A stretch of DNA of 64,000 nucleotides, from positions 1,178,001-1,242,000 of the forward strand of contig JAUHWR010000001.1 of assembly GCA_030427385.1 (NCBI GenBank). The letters are read 5' to 3'. This DNA comes from Alphaproteobacteria bacterium (GTDB lineage: Bacteria; Pseudomonadota; Alphaproteobacteria; Micavibrionales; Micavibrionaceae). The translations under genes and the position numbers were made by a program. The notes under the pieces were generated by a model that searched no databases, had not been told where the DNA came from, and was given only the letters and a program-made list of their open reading frames with translations. Positions within the stretch are counted from its first letter, which is position 1. Every line of letters begins with the position of its first letter. Positions 48,801 to 54,547 of this stretch are shown one piece after another.

Positions 48801-49280
48801 GCCGTTTTTATTATATGTCGCCCCAACTAACCCCGCCAAACCACCACCGAGAGAATGCCCCGTAACAGAAATATTGGCCAAACGTGGATCAATAGCCGTG
48901 TTATTATTATCTAGATATGCAACCAGATTATAAAATTCAAATGCCATCTCCCCTTGATCAGCATCAGGGAGACCAAAACCAACACCGTATCCATGGTAAA
49001 AATCTCTAGTTAAATTATCCGTCCCGCGATATGAAATCACTGTTTTCCCGTTATAATCATAAGCCAGAGCGTAGAAATCTATGTCTTCATCGAGACGGTC
49101 ATCGGGATTAGAAGAATTTGTAATTATACCAGAGTCAAGAATAACTTGACTACCGTTGGACGCTGTAACTGTTTTTATTTGAGCCTTACCTATAGAGTTA
49201 TTTGTTAGGATAATAGAAGCGTTGTAACCTCTATTGTAGGTGTCCATAGCTAAAATTGCGCGCATTAAGGTTTCGTTCAT
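42885..49280 (-). CDS. Giant lipase/RTX protein with LamG-like repeats, 2131 aa
   Basis: Probably secreted or surface-bound. Residues 1-290 form a class 3 lipase-type domain: ILAMDTYNRGYNASI at the N-terminus, AFRG-like VISYRGTDN, and nucleophile Ser143 in VTGHSLGGGLAG. From about 490 to 1215 there are scattered RTX calcium-binding nonapeptides, densest at about 1165-1213 (GGDGRDTIYGGPGND). A carbohydrate-binding-like domain follows (about 1250-1450), then two tandem LamG-like repeats (about 1465-1655 and 1660-1850; both have LQVLYEQGGG and FSGSIEKI), and a C-terminal beta-rich region (about 1855-2131). No signal peptide, consistent with type I secretion, but no secretion genes are nearby. 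It starts 3 bases after the lipoprotein gene. The C-terminal third is visibly richer in GC than the rest. Confidence 0.85.
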   Translation of the reverse strand: MNETLMRAILAMDTYNRGYNASIILTNNSIGKAQIKTVTASNGSQVILDSGIITNSSNPDDRLDEDIDFYALAYDYNGKTVISYRGTDNLTRDFYHGYGVGFGLPDADQGEMAFEFYNLVAYLDNNNTAIDPRLANISVTGHSLGGGLAGLVGATYNKNGDLFDNMRFEAAAMNIETSILGNSNFSNIVYRGLTPWDAIITDDVDTSKLHTYSLNGELLDFQRNLQITPETEYSLPGNPVLDPSLFPDKLEAHSIAGLIIHMFSLTEVNSSDWEYASPYFWPVLFDNSFAQHIGAADSSKLNTKIAYSAIDEGTRVFGDTAIRALYNDANDLGEGLKEASHLHVYAEDVSKIFVHYAGLLALNKIEYDKTAATTHLNVNEGILDYQDGHLDINFSDAMWGVVQDLEKNTSIFSMENFMQRLTSDTGVETSLRHFLDITNGSSDFNTIQNIILKNSNTYGFTLADTYSSIVAGSKTSAYVGTNTADAINLRVRDAVIFGQGGNDLIEVDNVDGYYFIDGGNGYDTLKFYSPNDFFKEEATNEIVSSSGRIIFENIEKIENPPKTLVKNSAFVTPNPDRVYDTYDYTAYDGNLSIASGDHLMQGIYRIMGTHNGDTIDVSSSVKEVHLGYGDDVAYQSALITNSFYLSPIFVYYGGDDTIHLHRNDQQANLAKIVLNDTIVLDDITFGNLHVSGSDIETTIYIANHGSLRLTNLPINKGIFINLMTGGGLRVEYNSYADILETEKIGDTLNPLYHRQNGTWGDDVWYARHPDKNTYFAFGGDDIFHLKEGSDDIIYAGEGIDRAIFSGNSKDYELIIDKGFLLVKKGSEMNALLGAEFIQFNDVSYEVSLLNSQKNILYSEGRVFLGTLAIDYIEAGAETINAYVSTYSGNDTITTGFGDDFIHAGKGEDKIYSGAGDDTYFWNIGDGYDKIYANAGFDTLQFGSDILPEDVTITYFNDYRISTSNELKISINSNGSIQYIKVIGQYDEYGEHLERILFDNGEEIDLIEVKTLLGTNGNDRLNGTLHDEILISGSGNDIVSGQGGQDIYVYTAGDDIYQIFASPTYYSTHPDLGNAKIKMDGGINYGDLSYVRNNNDLLISIADRGSITITNQYNNLYDTDGLRFSEIILSNGHVISMDKLPYTYYGTDSHNYPDNLIGTDASERFITYAGNDTIDAGSGDDEIDGGDGRDTIYGGPGNDRIYGGKGNDLIFGETGNDISVYDFSFYNYKIDQLNSYQHYKSVGSTYFITFVTEYVPVAPNQYSSFQDSNIGIEKLEFSDGIFNVTTGIFTSFPDVIPAIDFSSLYINSYTQDQDIEGYYNTNYYLHGSNEGRSLFLYGNTWKKAHYNYTITEKTILEFEFRINNEGDIHSIGFDTDNIHNNGDVNFWLGGTNSSSSYIKDIGSYSSNNQWVKYTIEAGNYFQGNISYLTFINDDDSNSLNQPQSAFRNVRLFEEGYLDTEPTPPSGSIYTYTDGVTLNGLSNSSEVNTGVYLEKTHAMSFETGSDVTSLQVLYEQGGGSKGLNLFIQDGALFGAVWNRTSNGWGYHELSSGINANTKYTAALVMDGTSSGNGTLALYVNGEQVGSVSGIGELTAHGDNIGIGQVNGSTVINNATTGSVSEFSGSIEKIIHYNSALGGNDLGQLNEYMGHEWVEEITSSYEAPAGSVYLFEDGVTASVLDSDNQINTGVFAAKTQGISFKTGSDVQSLQVLYEQGGGGKGLNMFIEGGMLYGAVWDKANWGYKEVKVAIEANTTYTSSLIMDGTAAKNGILSLYLNGSQVDNVGGVGILGKHTDDISIGSVGDKTSVHTTNISADSPFSGSIEKIVQYNEALSGSILSDLHNYLGNSGIVEPPVVTERVVMEFGSVSANHSAVTVNLDHDFDNPVIFMTMTSTNGGAVAVPRITDVQGDRFTFYAQEADYLDGYHATEMFSYIVVEKGAWELSDGTRLEVGTADIGQLSRSGFVEISFATDFDNSPAVFSQIQTNHDPDFVGTRQKSTSNNGFMVSLQEEDLGNSGSHDVESVGWFAIETGAGSDDGFEFYADQLGDAFTHDFSDVLFKHDFDEIPQLLAQISSYDGSDASFARAQSFTADGVKLKVQEDQSKDTETDHTTESFDIFTIEGSGQLTGVINEVI

Positions 49281-49283
49281 TTT

Positions 49284-49922
49284 CTATCTCCTCGTTAAAT
49301 TTCCTTTGTGGATGTAGTGAATTCCCGGTGTAAAATCTGGATAGTATCTTTCTATAATCCCGTAAGTTACAGGATCATTTGTTATCTCTATTTCAATTGC
49401 TTTTAGAGCAACACCTTGTCCAAAAACTTCCTCGTAGGTTTTTGGCTGATTTATCCCATCATTTACATTCAGTAACTTTAAGTTTTGGATTTTTCTAGAC
49501 GTATCTATTCCAACAATTACGGGTTTTTTATTTTGTAGTCGTTGTTTAGAACCCTCTTGCAAATTTCCAAAGTATATAAAGTTTTGCCATGAATCAGAAA
49601 TAGTTGATCCATAAGCACTATAAACTTCTTCATAAGAATTCCAGTCGATAAGAGAGTAAAGTATGCCCCTTTCTCCTAAATCAACAACAACAGCCTCTCC
49701 AATGACTTTATAATGAATGGCTGGTGCGGCAGGATTAATTAAATGCGCCAAATTTTTTGATGCCCGTACTTGCCTGACAGCTGAACCTGTTTTAACGCCT
49801 TCAGGAGTTTCAACTTCAACAGTAATACGATAATTCCAGGAACGCTCAATGATGTAATCACATGACGTCAGGAAGAATAAAAAACATAAACTACATAATA
49901 TTCTGAAATATTTCATGCACAT
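49284..49922 (-). CDS. Putative lipoprotein paired with the lipase, paralogue B
   Basis: A 212-aa protein with a lipoprotein signal: hydrophobic residues about 5-19 and lipobox FFLTSC. The mature part shares a pattern with the adjacent 240-aa gene: NYRITVEVETPEGVKTGSAV, GEAVVVDLGERGILYSLI, NSYEEVY, and EEVFGQGVALKAIEIEIT. I do not recognise a named family. The gene ends 3 bases before the giant lipase starts, so the two are co-expressed. A periplasmic lipoprotein beside a lipase could act as an inhibitor/immunity protein or as a lipase helper; neither is shown by sequence. Confidence 0.75.
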   Translation of the reverse strand: MCMKYFRILCSLCFLFFLTSCDYIIERSWNYRITVEVETPEGVKTGSAVRQVRASKNLAHLINPAAPAIHYKVIGEAVVVDLGERGILYSLIDWNSYEEVYSAYGSTISDSWQNFIYFGNLQEGSKQRLQNKKPVIVGIDTSRKIQNLKLLNVNDGINQPKTYEEVFGQGVALKAIEIEITNDPVTYGIIERYYPDFTPGIHYIHKGNLTRR

Positions 49923-49971
49923 ATTCTTTTTTTAATGTTGCAGTTGTCAATGGCATTGAATAATTCAGACT

Positions 49972-50694
49972 TCATTTTTCTTCTCCTATTGAAAATGCAC
50001 CTGTTCCTAAATTATCAGCAAGTTCATTTGTAAAAATAACTGTACTGGTATTTCCATTTAATCGAGCTTTCTTATTTTTGTATTCCTCATGCCATGGTAA
50101 ATAAAATTCCATGTTTTTAGTTATCACTTCGTCTGTTATTTCAATAACAATATCTTTTATAAAGATTTCATTTCCAAAAACTTCCTCTAAGTTTTTAGAA
50201 CCTTCTTTTTCTAAACCAATTTCTCTTGCCAACTTCACACTTAAAGGATCATTCAGATCTTCAAATGTTACGAATTTAGGCCAATGGATTTTATTTTTGA
50301 GTTCTGCTTTATCACCAACTTTTAAATTTTTGTAATACTCAATACCTTCTAGCGATAAAGGGGCGGTTTTTTCTTCGATAGGAAACGCATAGAGCATTTC
50401 CGTATATGAGTTTGTGTTTATAAGAGCGAAGAGCTTTCCTCTTTCTTCCAAATCAATGACAACGGCTTCACCGCGCATTTTTGCATTAAAATCAGCTTTA
50501 TCGGGGTTAAATCCTTGGAATTTATCAATCGTAACTTCTCTCACCGCGGAACCGGATTTAATCCCGTCCGGTGTTTGGACATTGATTGTTATTTTGTAAC
50601 GTAGTTTTAGTTCGGATTCAGAGAATGAGTTCATCGCAAATGCGGCGGCAAAACCAGCAATTAAAACACAAACTACAATAAAACTTATTTTCAT
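49972..50694 (-). CDS. Exported protein paired with the lipase locus, paralogue A
   Basis: A 240-aa protein with an N-terminal signal peptide or anchor (about residues 3-22, VVCVLIAGFAAAFAMNSFS) but no lipobox Cys. It is a paralogue of the next gene: LRYKITINVQTPDGIKSGSAV, GEAVVIDLEERGKLFALI, NSYTEMLYAF and EEVFGNEIFIKDIVIEIT. Function unknown. Its ATG overlaps the stop of a 27-codon frame that resembles the lipase N-terminus (ATGA overlap), so it is probably translated by coupling to that stub. The gap to paralogue B is 49 bases. Confidence 0.75.
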   Translation of the reverse strand: MKISFIVVCVLIAGFAAAFAMNSFSESELKLRYKITINVQTPDGIKSGSAVREVTIDKFQGFNPDKADFNAKMRGEAVVIDLEERGKLFALINTNSYTEMLYAFPIEEKTAPLSLEGIEYYKNLKVGDKAELKNKIHWPKFVTFEDLNDPLSVKLAREIGLEKEGSKNLEEVFGNEIFIKDIVIEITDEVITKNMEFYLPWHEEYKNKKARLNGNTSTVIFTNELADNLGTGAFSIGEEK

Positions 50695-50774
50695 TTTAAC
50701 TCTCTTTCGTCATATCCCATATTATATGAATCCATTGCAAAAATTGCGTTATAGAGTTTTGTCATTAAAGTCAT
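50691..50774 (-). pseudogene. 27-codon lipase N-terminal stub leading the operon
   Basis: The frame starts MTLMTKLYNAIFAMDSYN and ends MGYDERELK. It aligns with the giant lipase start (AILAMDTYNRGY against AIFAMDSYNMGY). AAGAGAC precedes the ATG, and the TGA overlaps the ATG of the 240-aa gene. It is best read as a lipase gene cut off after its first codons and kept as a translated leader. On the same strand 67 bases upstream (50841-50856) another lipase fragment encodes WEMAFDLLQI, matching GEMAFEFYNL of the giant lipase (15 of 16 bases identical over the core), in an order that requires a second copy. Confidence 0.65.
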
Positions 50775-51098
50775 TTTTTTGTCTCTTGTTGAGTACGCTT
50801 CGGCACTAAGTGCATTTGCATTTTTTAAATTTGTAATAAATCAAATGCCATTTCCCATAGGCATTAACACAAACTTTCTTGAACAAGTCAAAATTTTTGG
50901 TATTTCAACAAAAATTAATATTGAAAATGCCGCTTGATCTACTACAAAATTTCCAAACTATCAGAAATATAATGTGTTAATATTTAAATTCGCATCCTGC
51001 TCGGAGCCATTATCACTTGATATATCGATATTAAATATTAGTTCCTTCTTCCGGTTTAGAATTGTAGTATTAACCTTAATCTGCTAACAAAACAGATA
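50775..51098. other. Island right end: gene debris, attR and zinc operon promoter region
   Basis: No intact gene. From the island side it holds the start region of the lipase operon, a lipase fragment at 50841-50856 (minus strand), AT-rich sequence, attR at 50989-51014, then about 85 bases before the zinc operon. A palindromic ATATCGATAT lies near 51020, but I cannot identify it as a Zur site. Confidence 0.5.
50989..51014 (+). repeat. attR: degenerate copy of the tRNA-Asn 3' end
   Basis: TTCGCATCCTGCTC then GGAGCCATTATC. Compared with 40687-40714 there are 24 identical positions, two substitutions and a missing GA. Same orientation, 10.3 kb apart, marking the far end of the island. Confidence 0.75.
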
Positions 51099-51446
51099 AT
51101 GGTATTTAGATATTTATCCGTATTTATTATGTTTATGACTTTGTTGTTCGCACAACTGGTCACAGCGCATCACAATACCGTTCATTTGGATCATGAACAC
51201 TCTTTTATTTTTAATACTTCCGAGAATTCAGGAAGCCATGATGGTGATGATCAAAAAGCCTATAAACATGCATGTCCGCAATGCCTTCTTTCAAAGTCCT
51301 TGAATGTTACTCTTTCTCTCACACAAGTTAGTGATGCCTACGTTGCAATTGAAAAACTAAAATTAGGTACTGCGAGTGATAAGGCACCTATTATTCTTGT
51401 TTCTAAATACACGCATGCCCGTGGCCCGCCTACCCTTCTTATTTAA
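51099..51446 (+). CDS. His-rich exported protein leading a zinc-uptake operon
   Basis: Family not firmly recognised; it resembles small DUF2946-type periplasmic proteins. The 115-aa product has an N-terminal hydrophobic signal (about residues 4-22), then a metal-binding-looking stretch HHNTVHLDHEH, a CPQC pair in HACPQCLLSKS and a C-terminal HARGPPTLL. It precedes a porin-like gene and znuA/znuB on the same strand, so a periplasmic zinc-handling or sensing role is likely by context. It may be induced by zinc shortage. Confidence 0.65.
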   Translation: MVFRYLSVFIMFMTLLFAQLVTAHHNTVHLDHEHSFIFNTSENSGSHDGDDQKAYKHACPQCLLSKSLNVTLSLTQVSDAYVAIEKLKLGTASDKAPIILVSKYTHARGPPTLLI

Positions 51447-51490
51447 ACAAATTTGATTTTAATAAATTTTAGATAAGAAAGGGCATTTTT

Positions 51491-52852
51491 ATGTCAAAAA
51501 AACTATTACTAGCTGCCAGTGCGGCTTCAATGCTTATTGCGTCTCCGGCGTTTGCAACAGACGATCAAGACCTTAATGCACTTCGTGCGGAAATTTCTGC
51601 CATGAAGCAAGCTTATGAAACTAAAATCACGGCCTTGGAAAATAAAGTTCAAAGCCTTGAAACACAACAAACTCAAACAGCTGAAAAGATTGCGCATGTT
51701 GAACCTGCCACGGCAAATTTGCCACGTCCTGCTACCTCTACCAGACGCGTTAATGACAATAGCTTTAATCCTGAAATTGGCGTGATACTTCAAGGGAAGT
51801 ATCAATCTTTTTCAGAAAATTCAGGCGAACTCGCCGGATTTGGACTTGGTGAAGAAGCTGAGCGTGGTAAGGAGGGACTTGGCATTGATGAAAGCGAGTT
51901 AAATTTCTCTGCAAGCGTAGATGATAAATTCCGAGGCAGCGCAACAATTGCCCTGCATGAGCACGAAGGAGAAACAGAAGTAGAAATCGAAGAGGCATAT
52001 GTTGCATCGATGGCCCTACCCTATGGATTGGAAGTCAAAGCAGGTCGTTTTTTCCCTGAATTAGGTTATTTGAATTCACATCATAGTCATGCTGATGATT
52101 TTGCCGATAGACCTCTTACTAACCGTGCTTTTTTAGACGGAAATTATGGTGATGACGGTGTGCAAATTGCAGCTATTTTGCCGACAGACTTTTATTCAGA
52201 AGTTGGCGGCGGGGTTTATCGTGGTAATGACTTCCCAGGTGGTGACGCCTCTGGAAGTGATATTGGGTCATGGACAGCTTATGGACGTATTGGCGGCGAT
52301 ATCGGAGAAAAGACAAGCTGGCGCGCCGGACTTTCAACACTACAAGTGGAGGAAGGCACGCGCTCTGCGAATGAAGACATGCTTAGCTTTACAGGCGAAA
52401 GCGGTCTATATATCGCCGATGCTCGTATGGTATATGCTCCCACTGGTAATAACGCCAATCAGGAAATCATTCTTCAAGGCGAATATTTTGTGCGTGATGA
52501 AGACGGTATATACAATGATACAGATGCGCTCACTGGTGATGTTGCATATGATGACAGCCAAAGCGGTTGGTACGCGCAAAGTGTTTATAAATTCGCTCCT
52601 GCATGGAGAGTGGGTGCACGTTATAGCCAGCTTTATGCCGGGAATATTCCTGCTGGGTTGGTAGGGAGTGCGATTGACGACGAAGGTCATAACCCATGGG
52701 CTGCTGCTGCAATGCTGGATTGGACACCGAGTGAGTTTTCTCGTCTTCGCGCTCAGTATAATCATGAGGAACTAGCAGACGGTCAGGACGATAACCAAAT
52801 CATTTTACAATATATCATGAGCATTGGCGCACATGGCGCACATGCTTACTAA
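51491..52852 (+). CDS. Outer-membrane porin-like protein, zinc operon
   Basis: A 453-aa protein with a Sec signal peptide (1-22, ending SPAFA), a coiled-coil segment (about 25-65, LRAEISAMKQAYETKITALE), a linker, and a beta-barrel region of alternating hydrophobic strands (about 95-453) ending in a terminal aromatic (HGAHAY), as outer-membrane proteins do. HHSHAD and the C-terminal HGAHGAHAY are His-rich. It resembles phosphate-selective-porin-type barrels that are found next to zinc ABC genes in alphaproteobacteria; a role in zinc passage across the outer membrane is inferred from the operon. AAGAAAGG precedes the ATG. Confidence 0.75.
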   Translation: MSKKLLLAASAASMLIASPAFATDDQDLNALRAEISAMKQAYETKITALENKVQSLETQQTQTAEKIAHVEPATANLPRPATSTRRVNDNSFNPEIGVILQGKYQSFSENSGELAGFGLGEEAERGKEGLGIDESELNFSASVDDKFRGSATIALHEHEGETEVEIEEAYVASMALPYGLEVKAGRFFPELGYLNSHHSHADDFADRPLTNRAFLDGNYGDDGVQIAAILPTDFYSEVGGGVYRGNDFPGGDASGSDIGSWTAYGRIGGDIGEKTSWRAGLSTLQVEEGTRSANEDMLSFTGESGLYIADARMVYAPTGNNANQEIILQGEYFVRDEDGIYNDTDALTGDVAYDDSQSGWYAQSVYKFAPAWRVGARYSQLYAGNIPAGLVGSAIDDEGHNPWAAAAMLDWTPSEFSRLRAQYNHEELADGQDDNQIILQYIMSIGAHGAHAY

Positions 52853-52864
52853 GGAGGGGTAAAA

Positions 52865-53764
52865 ATGAGAAAATTATCTTTCCTGATATTTGGATTGGGG
52901 CTGCTGATAGCAGCTCCCGTTTATGCTAAAGTCAATATCTTTGCCTGTGAACCGGAATGGGGGGCCTTGGCAGAAGAAATTGGCGGTGACCTAGTTGATA
53001 TATATACTGCGACCTCTGCACAGCAAGATGTTCATCACATGCGTGCCAAACCGTCTTTACTTGCTGCTATGCGTAAAGCCGATCTGGTCTTTTGTAGTGG
53101 AGCATCTTTAGAAGTCGGCTGGCTCCCCATCCTGATACAAAAAGCAGGTGGACCAAATGTCCAACCAAATACCGTTGGTTGGATCATGGCGAGCGACTAT
53201 GTTGAAAAACTGGAGGTTATGCAGCAGGTTGATCGTTCTATGGGACATGTGCACCCAGAGGGTAATCCGCATATTCAACTCGATCCACATCGTGTTCTAA
53301 TCGTTGCCGAAGTATTGGCAGATCGCTTAACGCAAATTGACCGTGTTAATGCGAATGCCTATTTTTCCAATTTAGAGACATTCTCTTCTATTTGGACGGC
53401 TCAAATTCAGGCATGGGAAATAAAAGCCGCAGTTCTTAAAGGAGCGAAAGTAGTAACTTATCATAACAATTGGGCTTACTTATTGAACTGGTTAGGAATA
53501 GAGACAGTATCCTCTTTAGAACCTAAACCGGGCATCCCACCAACTGCCGCTCATTTGGAACGGGTTCTATCAAAGATTAAGGGACAAGATGTAACCGCTA
53601 TTCTTATAGCACCTTTTGAAAATATGGATGGCGCAGAGTGGTTATCTCAACGAACTGCTATTCCTATTGTCAAGTTGCCCTTTACGGTTGGTGGAAATCC
53701 ACAGGCTCAAAACTTAACGGCTTTATTTGAAGAAACTATCCGTTTATTGGAGCAACCCTTATGA
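52865..53764 (+). CDS. znuA: Zinc ABC transporter substrate-binding protein (ZnuA-like)
   Basis: Periplasmic metal-binding protein of the cluster 9 family. The 299-aa protein has a signal peptide (1-21, ending APVYA). Likely metal ligands are His in DVHHMRAKPS, His in HVHPEGNPHIQLDP and His in VVTYHNNWAYLL, with a C-terminal acidic ligand region around PFENMDGAEW. The His-rich loop of E. coli ZnuA is lacking. It overlaps znuB by 4 bases and follows the porin-like gene by 12. Metal preference (Zn versus Mn) is inferred from the HNNWAY-type motif and neighbours. Confidence 0.9.
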   Translation: MRKLSFLIFGLGLLIAAPVYAKVNIFACEPEWGALAEEIGGDLVDIYTATSAQQDVHHMRAKPSLLAAMRKADLVFCSGASLEVGWLPILIQKAGGPNVQPNTVGWIMASDYVEKLEVMQQVDRSMGHVHPEGNPHIQLDPHRVLIVAEVLADRLTQIDRVNANAYFSNLETFSSIWTAQIQAWEIKAAVLKGAKVVTYHNNWAYLLNWLGIETVSSLEPKPGIPPTAAHLERVLSKIKGQDVTAILIAPFENMDGAEWLSQRTAIPIVKLPFTVGGNPQAQNLTALFEETIRLLEQPL

Positions 53765-54531
53765 TCGTGTCTTGGGATATGATTATGATTTTGGCTCCGG
53801 CGTTTATCGCCGGAGCTCTTATCTCGTTGGCTCATATTCCTTTGGGTATTGAAGTCCTTAAACGAGGAATTATTTTTCTTGATCTGGCGGTAGCACAATG
53901 TGCAGCTCTCGGAATGCTGGCATTTCATGTCTATATAGATAATGAAGTAATGGACCCGCAATACGCCAATATTGGAGCTCTTATTTCTGGCTTAACAGCC
54001 GCCATGGTATGCTCTTTTGCCTTACACACCTTAGAAAAAAAAGCGGGGCATTTTCAGGAAGCCTTAATTGGATGTACATTTATACTCGCCGCATCTTTAA
54101 GCATTTTAATTATGTCAGGCGATCCACATAGTAATGAGCAAATGAAAGATATTCTCGCAGGACAAATCCTGTGGGCGAACTGGTCAGATTTACAATTGAG
54201 TGGCACTATATTTATTCTCGTCAGTTTTATATGGATGAGGTTTGGCATATATCGCAACAAAATATTTTATCCTCTTTTTGCATTAACCATTCCATTTTCT
54301 GTTAATTTGATCGGCGTATACTTGGTTTTTGCCAGCCTAATTTTGCCTGCCCTTGCCACTGTTAAGATAAAAAAAGGACGCGCCTTTACCGCTTACATGT
54401 TATCAACCTTTGCCTTTGCCATCGGACTATTTTTCTCCTACGTTGCGGATCTCCCTTCAGGCCCAGCAATTGTATTAACACTTGCCAGTTTATCGGTATT
54501 AATATTCTTTATTACGGTAAAAAATGATTAA
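53761..54531 (+). CDS. znuB: Zinc ABC transporter permease (ZnuB-like)
   Basis: Inner-membrane permease of the ABC-3 family, 256 aa with about seven membrane helices. Family features include IPLGIEVLKRGIIFLDLAVAQ (the coupling and DxAxAQ-type region) and GVYLVFASLILPALA. It is co-translated with znuA (ATGA overlap). The ATPase ZnuC that should energise it is not present in the operon or anywhere in the window, so it must be encoded elsewhere. A weak hairpin (54530-54568, AAAAAGCA/TGCTTTTT with T6) may end the operon. Confidence 0.9.
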   Translation: MIVSWDMIMILAPAFIAGALISLAHIPLGIEVLKRGIIFLDLAVAQCAALGMLAFHVYIDNEVMDPQYANIGALISGLTAAMVCSFALHTLEKKAGHFQEALIGCTFILAASLSILIMSGDPHSNEQMKDILAGQILWANWSDLQLSGTIFILVSFIWMRFGIYRNKIFYPLFALTIPFSVNLIGVYLVFASLILPALATVKIKKGRAFTAYMLSTFAFAIGLFFSYVADLPSGPAIVLTLASLSVLIFFITVKND

Positions 54532-54547
54532 AAAGCATCAAGAAAAT

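Larger units (their letters stand above)
40687..51014. mobile_element. Decayed integrative island at tRNA-Asn
   Basis: The segment runs from the 3' end of tRNA-Asn to a degenerate copy of the same sequence at 50989-51014. Inside are a truncated P4-type integrase directly beside the tRNA, a second tyrosine recombinase with a frameshifted N-terminus, a decayed DNA methyltransferase, and the lipase/RTX operon. Everything outside the boundaries is core-type (pcm/popZ left, zinc uptake right). The integrase, methyltransferase and frameshift damage suggest the island is no longer mobile, while the lipase operon remains open and presumably functional. Confidence 0.75.

Noticed and set aside
51015-51098. 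Zur box upstream of the zinc operon
   Set aside because: Only a short ATATCGATAT palindrome is visible in AT-rich DNA; it does not match a Zur consensus I can state.
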